From assembly GCF_000344685.1 (NCBI RefSeq), contig NW_006920412.1, positions 1,070,647 through 1,134,646 on the forward strand: 64,000 nucleotides of DNA, in the 5' to 3' direction. Each line of letters starts with the position of its first letter. The first letter of the stretch is position 1. Below the pieces are notes generated by a model. That model worked only from the letters and a program-made list of their open reading frames with translations, searched no databases and was not told the DNA's origin. Both the position numbers and the translations under genes were made by a program. This stretch comes from Gloeophyllum trabeum ATCC 11539 (taxonomy: Eukaryota > Basidiomycota > Agaricomycetes > Gloeophyllales > Gloeophyllaceae). Shown here piece after piece: positions 13,985-25,376 of this stretch.

Positions 13985-14579
13985 TCAAGATGATTCCTGA
14001 TGACCACGTCTGGCAACTGTCAAACACTCGTTTTCCAATCCTTTCAACCATATAACCTCAATGCCCCCTTTCCTGAGTTTGTCAGCTCCTTCACACTTCA
14101 CAAAGTCATCCGGCTCGCCAACGCCAATGAAGCACCGTCGAACCCCAACTGCGATAAGCGCGTCCGCGCAGGGAGCCAGACCCGAGGTCCTAATCGAGCA
14201 GGGTTCCATCGTCGTATACACGTCAGTATGCTTGAGAAGTTCGTGTATGTCCACCGCGCCAGGAGTGGAAGAGGTAAACACTTCGGAGAGTTCTTCGCAA
14301 CTCGACACTGCTTTGGCTAGTGCATTAGCTTCCGCATGGGTATTCCCAGGAAGCTCGCGCGAATAACCCCGCGCAAGTATAATAGGTTTATCATGGACAG
14401 TTGGCCAGCGAGTTACTAAAACGCAGCCGACACAGAAAGCAGTAGGTGTTGGTTGACATTTCTCAGCCTCCTCAAGGGCTAGCCTCAGGAATCCTAGGTG
14501 CTCGTCGTTTTCTGTTGCGGAAACTCAGCTCTCCGGGCCAGACAGAACAACAGCGACATAAGTACGGACCAGATGACAT
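13985..14579 (-). CDS. CMP/dCMP-type zinc deaminase (DRAP deaminase-like)
   Basis: The protein carries the zinc-dependent cytidine/deoxycytidylate deaminase motif: HAEANAL (His ligand plus catalytic Glu) near 14330 and PCSIRTSGLAPCADAL (two Cys ligands) near 14195. Around these are FCVGCVLV and VGVRRCFIGVGEPDDFV. Segments GVGEPDDFVKCEG and GIEVIWLKG resemble the C-terminal deaminase domain of the riboflavin-pathway enzyme (yeast Rib2, DRAP deaminase). Length is about 180 residues, so it would be a stand-alone deaminase. The start is tentative: ATG at 14577-14579, then MSS, then an intron of about 46 nt, joining VSATENDEHLGFLRLALEEA. A general CMP deaminase function is the main alternative. 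The gene is divergent from SPT6. Confidence 0.8.
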
Positions 14580-14785
14580 AATGGAACAAAGAGCTCGCGA
14601 AAAGCACTAGTAGAATTTCTGTCCTAGTGCAAGCCCGACCGCAATATAGATTCAGAAATACCTCAAATGGTCGCTTACTCAGCAGGAACCAAGCAGGTAC
14701 AAACTAGCCACTGAGTTTGGCACGCAGTGTACAACATACTTAACGGCCACAGCGCCATCAGACTGCTTGTACCACGTTTTTTACT

Positions 14786-17700
14786 ATGGCCTCGCCAGTA
14801 CAAGATCCAGTCCCGACGACTGCCCCCGATGACGGGGATGACCCGATGCAAGGTTCCGGACAGGAAGAAGAAGGCGAAGGCGACGACATTCGCCCTGCAG
14901 GTGGATCGGAAGACGATAGTTCCGAGGAGGAGGAGGAAGATGAGGAGGAGGCCAGACGTATACGCGAGGGCTTCATAGTGGATGAGGACGAAGATGAAGG
15001 GGAAGAGGAAGAAGAAGAACGGCGGCGGAGGAGGAAGCGGCGAAAGCGGCGCCATCGCAGAGGTACCGTGCTTTGCCTCGAGGACGTTCGCATCTAATAT
15101 TCCGTTATACGGCTAGAACGTGAAGAAGAGGAGGCTCTGGAGGATGAGGACCTCGAACTGCTAGAAGAAAATACGGGTGCTTCATTCAAGAACCGTCTGA
15201 CGCGCTTGCGACGCGGTCGGGACGACGAGTCTCCGCCCACTGCTTCGTCCTCGAAACGAAGAGTAGTCGAGGAATCTTCGGAAGATGACATCGAGAATGA
15301 CGACCTTGAACTTCCTGCAATTCAAGACATTCATCGCATCTGGGATGAAGGAGCTAGAGAGGATGAAGACGAGGATATGGACGACATGGACAACTTCATC
15401 GAGTATGAGGATGATGAAGAGGGTGTGGAAATGATGGACGAGCGTGAAAGAGAAGAGAAGAGACGAGAGAGGAGGCGACTGGAGAAGCAACGACGAAAAG
15501 CTCTCGGCCGGCCTGAGCTCGCTGGGATTGATGCGAAGTGAGTTTTCATATCCATAGTACGCGTCTCAAATGCCACCCGAGACTGATAATGGTTCCAGCG
15601 CGTGGGACGAGATCCACGAGGTATTCGGGGATGGTCATGACTATGACTGGGCTCTGGTTGATGAGGATGACGCTGAATACGATGAGGAGAAACTAAAACC
15701 TGAGATGAAGTACCAGGATGTGAGTCAACTGAAGACATTGCGCTTATTTGTCCTGACAATACCAGGTCTTTGAACCGTCCGAAATACGTGCTCGTATGTT
15801 AACCGAGGACGACGACTTGATTCGGGCGCAAGATGTCCCGGAAAGAATGCAGCTGGCCACATCGTCTCTTTCGCCGTCTTCCACTCTTTCATTACACAAG
15901 CCGTTGACTGATAATGATATCGACGACGCAGCTCAGTGGGTCTTGACTCGGCTGTCAACTCGCAAAGAGCGGGACTTCTTCCGCCGAGACGGCCAATACA
16001 ACCACTTGCTCGCGGATTTGGTTCAAGCGGCTTCATACGCCTTGCGATATCTGTTTGTCCATGAATTCGAGGTCCCTTACATCTGGACGCACAAGCGAGA
16101 CTATATCTCATATTTCAATCCCGCCGACATGCGGACAAGGGTGGAGCTGCTCAGTCTGGATGAGCTTTGGCGGTTGTACAGTCTTGGTCAGAAATATCGA
16201 TCGCTCATGGAGCGCCGGCATCATCTCGATGCTTTGTATGCCCGACTGGGTGTCTCGGACGAGTATTTCGAAAATGAAATCCGACGGAGGCTGGAGAGTG
16301 TCGAAGTTGTCGCGGACGCCACCGAGTGGTTGGGAATGAAGTACAAGGACAAGAAAAAGGACCAGTTCGAGCTCCATTTCCATGATGATGAGGAACCGGA
16401 GGCCCCTAAGCGGAAGAATCCTAGTCGGACGTCCGCGTACCAAGTCGCGAAGAACAGTGTCGTTGCCCGACTAGCGCAGGTATGTGTCAGGCTTCGATCC
16501 CATGTACACGTGTATACTGGACTGACATGGCCGCTCGTTCAGGGCTTTGGTATCACGCCCCACGAAATAGTTCTGAATTTCCTTGCTTCGAACAATTCAC
16601 ATTTCGTGGAAGACCAAGAGGTTAATCCCACTGCATATGCCGAGCAGTTTGCAGACCCGAATTCTTCGAAAATCGAGTCTCCTGAGGAGCTCCTCCGTCG
16701 TGCTCGACTCATTATCTCGACTGAGCTAGGGAAAGATCCTCTGCTCCGGCAGGAGATTCGGAATGTTTTCAAAAGCGAAGCTCGTATCTCGGTATCGCCC
16801 ACGGAACGCGGGATCACGAAGATTGATGAGCACCACCCGTATTATGTGAGTCTAATGTCCGCTTCGCACATGGTCCCATATTGATATTCCATACTCGTGC
16901 AGAACTTCAAATACCTGCATTGGAAGAGAGTCACTGACATGCTCCAGACACCTCAGTTCCTTCATATCCTCGCTGCTGAGTCAGAGCATCTCGTGACTGT
17001 TTCGATTTTCCTACCACCTGAGGCGAAGTCATCATTTGAACGCCGATTGAATGAAGCGTTCGCGTCAGACAGCTTCAGCGATACTGCAAAGGCGTGGAAC
17101 GAGGAACGATCGAAGGTAGTTCAGGAAACAATTGAGCAACACTTACTTCCCCTGGGTATGAAGTGGACACGCGAATGGGTGAGGGAGGAAGTGGAGGATT
17201 TCCTCGCGAACCGTTGCGGAGATGTTCTGCGTGAGGTGAGTGCACCAAGGTCTGGAAGCTTGCCTTCTAGTGCTTACCAGATGCCAGCGGATCGACGTGG
17301 CGCCCTTCAACACGGCCGACATGCAGCTCGGCGACACACCCTCGGTCCTTGCGATGTCTTGGGGCAAAGGTGACCCGCAGAAGGACGACATCGCCCTGGT
17401 CTTCTTGGATGAGGCTGGCAGACTACGCGAGCATACAAGGCTGGATAACCTCGTTGATGCAGATAACCGTCACGACTTCCGCGACTTGTTGAAGCGTCGC
17501 AAACCAGACGTCATTGCCATTGGTGGTTTCAGTATAACTACCACCAAACTGGCACACACCGTCAAAGATTTGCTTAAGGGAGGTCCAATGGATGCATACG
17601 GCAATTGGCCCGAGGAAAAGTTCGATATTCCCGTCATTTATATGTTCGATGAAGTTGCTCGCCTCTATCAGCACAGCAACAGGGCTTCTGAAGAATTCGG

Positions 17701-20070
17701 ATCATTGTCTGAAATCGCCAAGTACTGTGTGGGGTTAGCACGTTACGCGCAAAACCCTCTAAATGAATATGCTGCGCTGGGTGGCGACGTGACCGCCATA
17801 ACATTCGAAGAAGACTTCCAGCAATTAGTGGGTTGTTACTTATGTATGCGCTCGGTTGACCCTGACTTTGCATTCCCAGATCCCCAGAGAGAAGCTTCTG
17901 ACTGCCCTCGAACGTGTCCTTGTAGACATAGTCAACAAAGTCGGCGTGGACATCAACAGAGCTGTTACGGACTCGTATTACCAGCATCTCCTGCCATACA
18001 TCTGCGGTCTGGGACCACGGAAGGCACAGCTTGTTGTTAAGAAGATTGCAAGTATGGTGAGCACCGCGTTACATCTCGTGGATCATGATAAGAATCTGAT
18101 CCTGTTTGGTAGGGTGGCAATCTTGTGAACCGTGAACAATTTGTCAAGAATGGACTGCTCACTACCAAGATCTTCCTCAACGCTGCTGGATTTCTGCGTA
18201 TCACACATGACATCGAAACAACTAAGTCGTCTAAGAATCGTCATAACGACGACGTTGACACGCCGGACCCTCTGGATAACACTCGAATCCATCCCGAGGA
18301 TTATGAGTTGGCCAGGAAGATGGCCACGGACGCTCTCGAGCTGGACGAGGAGGACATCCAGGAAGAGTCGCCATCGCATGTAGTGTCTCTGATCATGCAG
18401 GACGACGACAGCGAACGAAAGCTGGACGAACTCAACCTCGACGATTTCGCTGTTAATATGTACGAAAACAGCAAGGACCGCAAGCGACATACCCTGAACG
18501 TCATACGACGGGAACTTATACACCCATTCGCGGAACAGAGGTCTAAATTCCCCTTACCGAGCGCTTGGGAGGTTCTGACAATGCTCACGGGCGAAACACC
18601 GAGGACCTTACGCATCGGGTTGATCGTCTCCGTACTCGTGGTTAGACCTAAGAAACACTTCGTTGCTGTTCGTCTCGATTCCGGCATTGAAGGCATGATC
18701 AATGCACAGTATCTCGCTGATCAATCCGTCGACTCGGAGACCTACGTGAAGAAGGGGCAAACCATCCCCGGGGTCATCATCGACGTCAAGCTGAACCTCC
18801 AGGAAGATCAATTCTCGGTCGAATTATCTTCGCGTCCTGCTGATGTCCAGGCGGGAGACAGCCAATTCCGTAGGGTCAAGCATGACGAAGATTGGAACCT
18901 GCATCAAGAGGAACGGGATAAAGAGATGCAGGCTCGGAAGAAGAGGGCAGAAGTCGACCGGACAAGACGCGTCATCAAGCACCCAAACTTCCACAACTTC
19001 AATGCTAGTCAAGCTGAAGCCTATCTGGACAAGCAGCAGCGAGGCGATGTGGTGATCAGACCATCATCCAAAGGTTTTAATCATCTGGCTGTGACTTGGA
19101 AAGTCGACGATAAGCTTTTTCAGCATTTAGGTGAAGCACACATATTTTAGTCCTCAGTCTGTTTGCCTTACTGTATTACTTGTAGATGTTGTGGAGCCAA
19201 ATGCCGATCCCACCGGGCAGGCAGTCGGCACTCGTTTCATTGTGGACGGCAAATACGAGTTCGCCGATTTGGATGAGCTGATCGTGAACCATGTTCAGGC
19301 CATGGCTCGGAGGGTCGAAGAGTTAATGGCCCACGAAAAATTCAAGCACGGGTCTGAGGAAGAGTTGCGTAAGTATCAGTTTCTCTGACCATCAGTCCAT
19401 GTGTGACCAACATCTCCGTAGACTTGTTCCTCAAGAATTTCGTGGCTGCCAACCCGTCGAAGAGTGCATATGGCTTCACTCTGAATCGGAAACGACCTGG
19501 CCACTTCAACCTATGCTTCCTTGCGAATAAGAATTCAACTGTTCAGAGCTGGCCAGTCCGGGTTGCCCCCGAAGCCTACTATCTCTTCGATACTGCCGCT
19601 CCCGGTGTTCAAGAATTGTGTGATGCTTTTAAAATTCGGCATGTCTTTCTCCTTGTCATTAAGAGGTTACGACTTACCCGTCTTGTAGACATTTGCATGA
19701 GTCCCAGAATCTGGCTGCCGGCGGCGCTGGCGGAAAAACACCATACGGCGCTGGGCGGACGCCTGCCCGGACGCCAGGACACATGACACCTGGGCATATG
19801 TCTGTCAGGCAATCGGCTCGGACGCCCAATCCTTACGGTGGTACGCCATCTCAGCCCGGACCTCCAGCAGGGTTTGGCTCCACTACCCCCTCTACTTACG
19901 GAATGCCACCCCCACAAACAACCTACGGGTATCAAACCCCGTCTTCCTATCCACCTCGCACGCCCGCGTTTCCTCAGCAGCCTGCGCCGCCCTCTGGAAT
20001 GAATCCTGCTCGCGCAGCTATGATTCAGCAGTCAGGTGGATGGGGAACCGGGTCGGGTGGTACCTGGTGA
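14786..20070 (+). CDS. SPT6: Transcription elongation factor / histone chaperone Spt6
   Basis: Spt6 travels with RNA polymerase II, binds histones and keeps chromatin ordered behind the polymerase. The N-terminus is strongly acidic (about 14790-15470) and ends in a basic helical stretch ([16 protein letters not shown]). The core follows: a helical part ([21 protein letters not shown] motif near 16040-16100), the inactive YqgF-like nuclease fold ([21 protein letters not shown] near 17340), the helix-hairpin-helix part ([17 protein letters not shown] near 18000), an S1 domain ([20 protein letters not shown] near 18620) and tandem SH2 domains ([20 protein letters not shown] near 19045, then [19 protein letters not shown]). 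The C-terminal tail is Thr/Pro-rich ([16 protein letters not shown]). About a dozen introns are present. Identity is very secure. Confidence 0.95.
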
Positions 20071-20349
20071 TTTCGATTTTTGCGCTTTGTAGCCCTTCAC
20101 GAAGAGCGTGTCTAACTGCTGTAGAAGTGTCATTTTTGTTTGTCCGATCGCATTGTATGTAGCATAACATTTAATCCGACCATGCACCCGCACATCTCCA
20201 TCATGCATAACTCAGTTTGCGGTTGGGTTTGGCAATAATGATGCCAGACCATGTCAAATCCGATTTTCGCTGGCTGTATTGGAGAACTGTGTTGGCACCC
20301 ATACTTCAATACTCGACGTAAGCGACATGCATTGTTCGTGTAATCCCTG

Positions 20350-21800
20350 TCAGTCCTCCGGGGGCGTGAAGGGCAATGTGTCGCCGTTTACGTCGTTCCA
20401 CATCCTGACAAATTTCGCCAGTCTCTCTGGATCGGGTTTCTTGTTGGATGGCGGTGGCCGTCGGGAGGAAGCGTCGTCTAGCAGAAGTCAGCTGGGTCAG
20501 TAACGCCTTCGCTTCGATTGCAGGCAAGCAAACATACCCCAAATGACCTTCGTCTCCTTCGCTAGCTCTGATAGCCGTGACTTAAACGAGTCTTCGTACC
20601 GCTCGCGATCCTCCGGGTCCCCGAGGTCCATCTCAATGGTGACAAGGAAGGATACCTCTCGCAAAGCCGGGAACGCCCTATTTATATGTCCCTTCACAAG
20701 CTCCTCCCAATCGACGTCCTCGAAAAGAGCATCGACCGAGTAACCGTTGCCCCCCATGTAGAAACCGACTTTGAAAGCCCCAACGGTAGGGGTTACTGGC
20801 ATGTGAGCAACGAACTTGCGCACGAATTCGAGCGATGGCCAAGTCCCATCTCCATCAAGTGTCTCGCTGATCGTTACGAAGCCAATGTGCCGGAGATGCG
20901 GTAAGGGTTTCGCAACGAATGGCTGGTCCAGTTCGACTATTTTCAAGCGTATACTGTGTTATGAATGTAAATATGAATAAACAGATAACTCACCCTCGTC
21001 CCAAGCGGGGTCAATTGTCAGAGATTAAAGAGTGGGCAGATGACTCTATGAGCCATGCGGTCCACTCGGTCGAGAGAGCTTCCGTGCGAACAGAGAGCGT
21101 ACGTAAATTGCGGGACAGAGGTCGCGGGAATAGCCATTCGATGAGGTCGTCGTAGTCGTGAAACCTCGACCATCCGATATGCAGTGTCTCCAGTCCCGAG
21201 GCATCGTAGGTAAGGTCATCAGGGATGGCCCAGTCCCTATACTGGCACTCCTCGATACGCAGACTCTTTAATCCCTTGAAGAACGAGATGAATTTGGTGA
21301 GTTCCCTCCGTGAAGCAACGCACGCCGTGAGCGTCAAGTCCTTTACCTCCAATATCGAAGTTAAGAATGAAGATCGTGCGAGTTGCTGATTGACGCGTAT
21401 CCGGTGACCTAGATTGCCCATCCATTTCAGAACCTCCACCTTGGGCAGTGGCCCGAGACCGGGAAAAGAGAGGGTAATCTCCGGGCATCCAAGGGTAAAA
21501 ATCTATTACCCGAAGGTATTCGGTGCCGATCGCTGGACAAGACTTTATGAGCTTTTGCCAGCGCAATGGATGCTTTTCCGTTGACACATCCGCGGAATGG
21601 TGCAGCTTAGGTTGGGCGCATTCCCGCCACTTGTGCGACAGTAAGCAGCAGCTTTTGAGGTCATCTGAATCTTTCGGGTTCTCTACTATCTTGTGAATCA
21701 GCTCCAGAGGTAGGCAGTCAACACCTAATCGATGGAAATGTGTCAGTCAGTCTCCTCACTTTAAAATATGGTTATACGTACTTGCGGTCGAAATGTACAT
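20350..21800 (-). CDS. F-box-like / leucine-rich protein
   Basis: The first exon is short (MYISTA, start at 21800) and joins an F-box-like segment (DCLPLELIHKIVENPKDSDDL, LKSCCLLSHKWRECAQPKL) read near 21620-21720. The body contains degenerate leucine-rich stretches (EVKDLTLTACV, KGLKSLRIEECQYRDW, SGLETLHIGWSRFHDYDDL) and a region ending SRLSELAKETKVIWG. The last exon gives KPDPERLAKFVRMWNDVNGD and TLPFTPPED before TGA at 20350-20352. Such proteins form large, fast-changing families in Agaricomycetes and are thought to recruit substrates to SCF ubiquitin ligases. No target can be predicted. The start is chosen because the first exon splices in frame to the F-box. Length is about 430 residues. 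Confidence 0.72.
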
Positions 21801-21941
21801 CTTCTAACGCTTATTAGCAACCCCCTCTATATCAGTGGGATGTGACCCACTCGACGTTCCGGCTTGCATCGCAGCCAGGACGTTCGCTGAAGGAACAAAG
21901 AGCATGGGCCGGGACAGCACACCTTCTGCGGTTGTCACGCA

Positions 21942-21959
21942 ACGCGTTATGTAACGCGT
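21942..21959. promoter_or_regulatory. Two MluI cell-cycle boxes (ACGCGT) upstream of RPA2
   Basis: ACGCGT occurs at 21942-21947 and again at 21954-21959, each in the context AACGCGTT and 12 bp apart, about 100 bp before the RPA2 start. In ascomycete yeasts this hexamer is the binding site of MBF, the G1/S factor for DNA-replication genes. Use by MBF here is inferred from the motif and from the nature of the gene. Confidence 0.5.
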
Positions 21960-22055
21960 TTATAGTCACGGTATGTAGTCACGGCGCAAGCGCGTCTTGA
22001 TCGTGATTCACCTTCCTGTCCTCAACCGTCTACATCCAGTATCCTTGTTCCTCCG

Positions 22056-23201
22056 ATGAGTCAACCTTGTGAGTCGTCGAAGTGCTCTGCATGGCCGAGC
22101 GGGTATAGATGAGACTTCAGTCGGCAGCAACCCGTACTATCAGAACAACACTGGGGGTGGATATCTAGCTGGAGGTTCACCATTCGGAGGCAGCCCCAAC
22201 AGCCCTGGTCAAAGAACGGTCCGTACCACACTTACTGTAAGATGATTCTCTATCTGATTCCCGTCCATCAGCGAAGCGCCGCAGCGCAGTCGTTGCGGCC
22301 TGTTAAAGTAAAACAACTATACTCAGCGACACAGGCTCATACAGATGCAGAGTGGAAGATCGAAGACATAGAAGTTGGGCAGGTGAACCCGCCCGGCCCT
22401 CGAGGTTTGGAATGTCTGCTCACACCTGTTTCTAGGTTTCTGTTGTCGGCACCGTAGTCTCGATACAACCCGGCACCACGAACAGCGTGTATTGGATCGA
22501 CGATGGAACTGGCCGTATCGAGGCGCGCCATTGGAATGGTACTGAGGAGGATAATGCGAAATGGGCAGATGTTGTGTACGTTGGCTGGTTAGTCCTGTTC
22601 TGGCATGTTGTTCAACGCTTCGTGGCATTCAGAGAAAATATCTACGTGCGGGTGACAGGCACGCCGAAGATGTTTGGCAACAAGCGATACATTAATGCGA
22701 CAAATATCCGGCCGACAAAAGATCTCTATGAACCATTTTTCCATGAGCTGGAATCCATTTACGTTACCCGCTTCTACAGAGAAGGCCCTGTAAGCCTCGC
22801 TCTTCACCTCACTTCCTAGTTGCTGACATGCGCGTCAAAAGCCGGGCGGGAGTGGAAACGCAGATCATAATATGTCACCGAACGGTCAAGGCAGTCATGC
22901 GTCGAACTACACCGCCCAAGCATCTGCAGGGCAGAGCGACCAATGGGCATCGCTTCCTCCCATGCAGCGTGCGATCATGAACTTTATGGCGAGCCAGCCG
23001 GATGACAGTGACGAAGGCATCCACGTTGGTGCTATCGCACGAGCTGTCCGAGGGGAACCAGATGCTATCAGGTACGTGCAGCGTCTAAGATCCTTCCGTT
23101 ATTTACTAACGTTGACCCAACGTAGTGCCGCACTTGACGCGCTCATGGACGACGGTCGAATCTACAGTACCTCGGATGAGTCGCACTTCAAAATGTCATG
23201 A
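22056..23201 (+). CDS. RPA2: Replication protein A 32-kDa subunit
   Basis: RPA32 is the middle subunit of the single-stranded-DNA-binding heterotrimer used in replication, repair and recombination. Seven exons (22056-22068, 22121-22218, 22272-22382, 22436-22575, 22633-22789, 22842-23071, 23126-23201) join in frame to 274 residues, the usual family length. The Gly/Ser-rich N-terminus (YYQNNTGGGYLAGGSPF) is the phosphorylated tail in other species. The OB fold follows (LRPVKVKQLYSATQAH, VSVVGTVVSIQPG, VYWIDDGTGRIEARHW, VRVTGTPKMFGNKRYI). After a short Gly/Ser/Gln linker comes the C-terminal winged helix (MQRAIMNFMAS, ALDALMDDGRIYSTSDESHF). Two ACGCGT boxes lie upstream. A related gene follows directly downstream on the same strand. 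Confidence 0.95.
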
Positions 23202-23427
23202 TCATCGGGTATATTGGTCTGGAGTTCCGGGGTGTATCGCGAATTGCTGTGAGTTTGTCATGCCTATATTGTAGCTTAACCTATTTCTGCATGTTCCTGT
23301 CCCATGTCGTAGTCACATTATCTTGCATTGTCCAAATGTTGCATCTCAGCATAAGTATAGCGCTGTGAGTCTGTGGCACAAAATTCGAGCTGTATCGGTC
23401 ACACGGCCAAGGTGCGATTGCCACCGA

Positions 23428-23438
23428 TCGCGTCGCGT
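23428..23438 (+). promoter_or_regulatory. Two overlapping TCGCGT hexamers
   Basis: The hexamer TCGCGT, a relaxed form of the MBF box (WCGCGW), occurs at 23428-23433 and 23433-23438, about 150 bp before the first assigned codon of the RPA2-like gene. A regulatory role is only inferred. Confidence 0.25.
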
Positions 23439-23587
23439 CCTTCGCCTTAGCCGTCGACCAGGGCATCTACCGGACTATACTCGAGCTCGCTCTACAAACT
23501 ACCACCGCTAGATGCAGTTTGTTTCTATGTCAGCGGAGCACACCTTTATTGAGGAAGGCATCAGTGCCTTCAGTGTATCAGTGAGCA

Positions 23588-25100
23588 ATGACACATGCCA
23601 CAGAAGGCTCCTCACTTCACTCGGCTCGTACCACACAGAACGAAGAAGCAATCCAAGGCAGGCTGCGCCCAGTAACTGTGCGCCAGATATTATCCGCGAT
23701 GCAAGCACATTCGAGGGCCAAATTCAGGATCGATAATTCCGAAGTAGTGAACGTAAGCGTCATGCCCACGGATCGCAACATCTCCAACTTCGATACGAAG
23801 TTCCTACCCAGGTATCACTTGTGGCTCATGTCGTCTTCATCGATACGAGTCAGGACAAGTGGAATGTGTTTCACTTGGAGGACTCAGGTCCGGGTCGGCT
23901 CGTTGCGCAACAGTGGGATGCCGATATTCCAGGGACCGAAGAGGACGAGTCTGGCGTGAGTGATATCAAGTAGGTATCCTGGCCACCTCTTGTCAAGAGA
24001 GGCATTCAGGTGTCATGAGTAGACCCGGTTCATACGCAAGAATTATTGGCCTTATCACACAATATGGGGGCAAGAACAGGCTCAGAGTGAGGTTCATCCG
24101 ACCAGTCGCGGATCCTCATGAAGTCTGGTGCCACATCCTGGACTCGATGCTCGTCACTCTGCAAGTTCGGCAGGCTTCTTCGGTAAGCAGGCGCTTCTCG
24201 CATCCTGTGATTGACAGGTCCGGTGAGGGACGTCCCATAGCAGGGCAATTTCGGTCGCTTTTACACTTCTCAGAGTTCTGAGCAGAGTGGCCGCTCGGAG
24301 GAGTTAGAGCAAACCGCAGAAGAGACGGGAAGCGTCGGGACTCCATGTCCCTCCACTGCTGAAGTCCACCTTTCACCTTTCGATGGCCAGAGAACACCGA
24401 CCTCTCCCAGACCGTCAAGCCCTCGGGCTGAAGCCCCCCTTCCCGAGGAACCACCTTCTCACTCGCACGGCGACGTAAGTGACAGCATTGACATGGCCGA
24501 CGACCCCGACACGTCCGCGCCCCCGATGGACGACAGCGTGCCTGTGAGTGATTGGGATCCTACTGTGTCCACCGGCTCGACGTCTACCATGGTGTCTCGC
24601 GACGGAGGCGGAGAAATGATCTCTTCGGATGCTCGTGTCGATGAGACAATTTCTCGAGTGGAGAGTCTCTCCCTTTGGGATGATGCTGAGCCCTTTACTT
24701 CCACTCCCGCGCCACACCAGGCGGGGGCCCCTAGTCATGGCCAAGCGAATGTTTTAAAAGAGGAATCGTCTAGGACCGCACTTGCTCGAAGAGCTCCAGC
24801 ATTAACGCCGGACCCGTACCAGCACCTGCCAAATTTACATAGGGCTATCATGGTACTGATGCACGAAGCCGAGAGCCAGACGCACCAGGGCACTGATGGA
24901 GTGAAGCGCGAGAGGATAATTCGGGGCATGAAGTTCAAGGACCCGAGCGTAACTACTGAGCAAGTAGAGTGCGTAATCCCGTCTCTTTATTTAGTGTGCG
25001 GTGCTGATGTGAATGGTCTAGGGACGCTTTGGAACTCTTGCTTGACGACGCCCGCCTTTATACCACGATCAACGATCGTCATTACAAGGTGGCGTACTAA
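23588..25100 (+). CDS. RPA2-like paralogue with extended linker
   Basis: Five exons (23588-23752, 23812-23969, 24020-24182, 24241-24968, 25022-25100) join in frame to about 430 residues. The OB-fold half matches RPA2: LRPVTVRQILSAMQAH for LRPVKVKQLYSATQAH, VSLVAHVVFID for VSVVGTVVSIQ, then VFHLEDSGPGRLVAQQWD. The last two exons give a winged helix (LHRAIMVLMHEAES, then ALELLLDDARLYTTINDRHY). All four introns shared with RPA2 sit at the same place and phase (0, 2, 0, 2). Between the domains the RPA2 linker is replaced by a much longer Ser/Thr/Pro/acidic stretch. Two junctions are less usual: a GTAGGT donor with a TGAG acceptor, and a CATAG acceptor at 24240. The N-terminus is uncertain; an upstream first exon is possible. 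Whether it joins an RPA trimer is unknown. Confidence 0.8.
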
Positions 25101-25376
25101 ATACGGATAGACATGGGTTGATTGCTGCTGCCTGACAATATTCAGTTGATGATGCGGAGCTCTAGGTAACCTTGTGTATTTTTTGGAAGCAGGTCAGAAG
25201 AAAACATGGGATTCAATAATATTACCACTAGTGCAGTGTAGCTACAATATGTACCAATAGCCCTAGCAAAACAAAGCTAGAATACATCCAACCGGCGGAA
25301 TCCTACATGACCATGATCTGGCCGTATACCTCGGAATAAAGATCATAGAAGGGTCATCAGCGATACAAAGAGGACA

